Shown here one piece after another: positions 5,658 through 6,266 of a stretch of 6,266 nt of DNA (the stretch's first letter is position 1; each line of letters opens with the position of its first letter). The DNA comes from an uncultured Prevotella sp. GTDB lineage: Bacteria; Bacteroidota; Bacteroidia; Bacteroidales; Bacteroidaceae. Location: positions 1-6,266 of the forward strand of contig USJD01000198.1 in NCBI GenBank assembly GCA_900554835.1. The letters are read 5' to 3'. A program made the translations under genes and the position numbers. The notes under the pieces are model-generated. The model was not told the DNA's origin. It made no database searches and saw nothing but the letters and a program-made list of their open reading frames with translations.

Positions 5658-5943
5658 GATGCTTGATGCCAAACGGAGCATTAGCAAGAACCAGGTGATG
5701 GACTGGCTGCTTATGTTCGCGAGTGCTAACACCCAGGTGTGCATAACGTAAATCGTAGTCTTACATGTAGCCGGTGTATGGCCGGGGTAAATTGTGGTCA
5801 ATTCTATCAGTCTCTATGAGCCATCTACCCTGAAATGTTTTTTTAAGCTGCTCCTAGAAATGTGTCACTTTTTTCTGTGAATATTGACGGAACATCGCAA
5901 CATTTGTTTTATTTGCTCACATACTGAGATATAATTCATGGTT
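5658..5943. other. Junction region between the cargo operon and ICE backbone, no full-length gene
   Basis: No complete gene is supported here. A 30-codon plus-strand ORF (5659-5751, starting MLDAKRSISK and containing VMDWLLMFASANT) begins two bases after the radical SAM stop. It lacks a good ribosome binding site and could be a gene remnant or chance. A run of seven T at 5838-5844 follows GGGTA (5785-5789) and TACCC (5826-5830), which could pair over a long loop containing AATTG-TGGT-CAATT (5790-5802). This is a poor match to a terminator. Composition shifts from mixed to AT-rich near 5835-5940 and then to GC-rich at the ICE gene. Confidence 0.4.
5865..5939 (-). pseudogene. Truncated 24-codon ORF starting MNYISVCE, possible HTH gene remnant
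   Basis: On the minus strand an ATG at 5937-5939 follows GGAGGGG, which overlaps the end of the upstream gene, with a spacer of seven to nine bases. The frame reads MNYISVCEQIKQMLRCSVNI before HRKK and a TGA stop. MNYISV is how I recall many small helix-turn-helix proteins of Firmicute ICEs starting (MNYIS..E.A..W..S.R), but the tryptophan and the recognition helix are missing and the frame ends early. It may be the start of such a gene cut by the cargo insertion or by deletion. The good start signal is visible; the family link is from memory and weak. Confidence 0.35.
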
Positions 5944-6266
5944 TCACCCCTCCGGCACAAATTTCTCCAGCAGTACCAGACTCTCCTTTGACGAATACCC
6001 CCACAGCACCGAACTTAGGGCATCAATCGCCATCTGACGCTTGCGGAAGTAGGTGCGGTAACTGATGTCGCGGATGTGCGGCTCCAGCTTTTCGATGATC
6101 TCCTGCGTGTTCGCCAACTGCTGCGGTGACAGATAGGTGTAGTACAGGAGCCAGTAATAGCTTTCACCGTACTTGTGCTTTGTCCGCAGCAGCTCCACAG
6201 AGGTGTCCAGCAGCTTCAGCATCTTGTAGCTGCGCTCGATGCAGCGGGCATGATCCTCAATCGCCG
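5944..6266 (-). CDS. Small helical, probably regulatory ICE protein (partial, N-terminus outside window)
   Basis: The frame is open from the right edge to the TGA at 5944-5946 and gives 106 C-terminal residues. Fourteen codons precede the first internal ATG (6220-6222) without a stop, so the true start is beyond the window. The protein looks wholly helical and charged. It contains KYGESYYWLLYYTYLSP, then IEKLEPHIRDISYRTYFRKR, and ends MAIDALSSVLWGYSS followed by a short tail. Such a pattern resembles the small sigma-70-like or ArpU-like regulators in ICEs and prophages, but I see no decisive helix-turn-helix, so function is uncertain. Its GC-rich codon use and minus strand match the conjugation genes at the left end and place it in the ICE backbone. 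Its last codons carry the ribosome binding site for the truncated MNYIS ORF downstream. Confidence 0.75.
   Translation of the reverse strand, partial: AIEDHARCIERSYKMLKLLDTSVELLRTKHKYGESYYWLLYYTYLSPQQLANTQEIIEKLEPHIRDISYRTYFRKRQMAIDALSSVLWGYSSKESLVLLEKFVPEG

Noticed and set aside
5826..5844. T7 run as Rho-independent terminator of the cargo operon
   Set aside because: No compact GC-rich hairpin precedes the T-run. The only pairing, GGGTA with TACCC, spans a long loop and ends seven bases before it.
1370..5876. ACTTTTTT at both cargo ends as a target-site duplication
   Set aside because: It is an eight-base low-complexity match at unequal distances from the apparent boundaries, and easily arises by chance in AT-rich DNA.
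1..6266. CRISPR array, tRNA or rRNA genes
   Set aside because: No regularly spaced repeats and no cloverleaf or rRNA-like sequence was seen on either strand.

Overview
The window looks like part of an integrative conjugative element (ICE) from a gut Firmicute, probably a Clostridia lineage such as Oscillospiraceae or Lachnospiraceae. This rests on GC-rich minus-strand genes of a Gram-positive type IV secretion (conjugation) apparatus at the left and another GC-rich minus-strand gene at the right. Strong AGGAGG-type Shine-Dalgarno sequences throughout fit a Firmicute. No taxon marker is present, so the host is an inference.

Layout. Positions 1-685 (minus) hold the N-terminal 228 residues of a VirB6/TrbL-like polytopic membrane protein. 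Positions 720-1091 (minus) hold a 123-aa VirB2-like small membrane protein with a signal segment, using a GTG start. A leader follows upstream of it (about 1092-1250), with an extended -10 promoter candidate and an 11-bp hairpin closed by a UACG tetraloop. Positions 1334-1505 hold the promoter and 5' leader of a divergent operon. Positions 1506-5657 (plus) are four visibly AT-richer genes read in one direction: a membrane-anchored NACHT/STAND-like P-loop NTPase (744 aa), an unrecognised 125-aa protein with a TTG start, a 132-aa protein beginning with an RSGFVTNSSS-type N-terminal motif, and a 361-aa radical SAM/SPASM-type protein with unusual cysteine spacing. The last three genes are separated by one base each. 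Positions 5658-5943 hold no convincing full-length gene, only a 30-codon plus-strand ORF and a truncated minus-strand ORF with a good ribosome binding site. Positions 5944-6266 (minus) are the C-terminal part of a small helical, probably regulatory, ICE protein.

Interpretation. The four plus-strand genes look like a cargo cassette placed between two parts of a conjugative element, against its transcription direction and with different base composition. A sensor-type NTPase beside a putative radical SAM maturase and a small protein that could be its substrate is a plausible, unnamed accessory system. It may serve defence, inter-element conflict or peptide modification. The sequence supports the family assignments and the operon; the function and any link between the NTPase and the radical SAM pair are inference.
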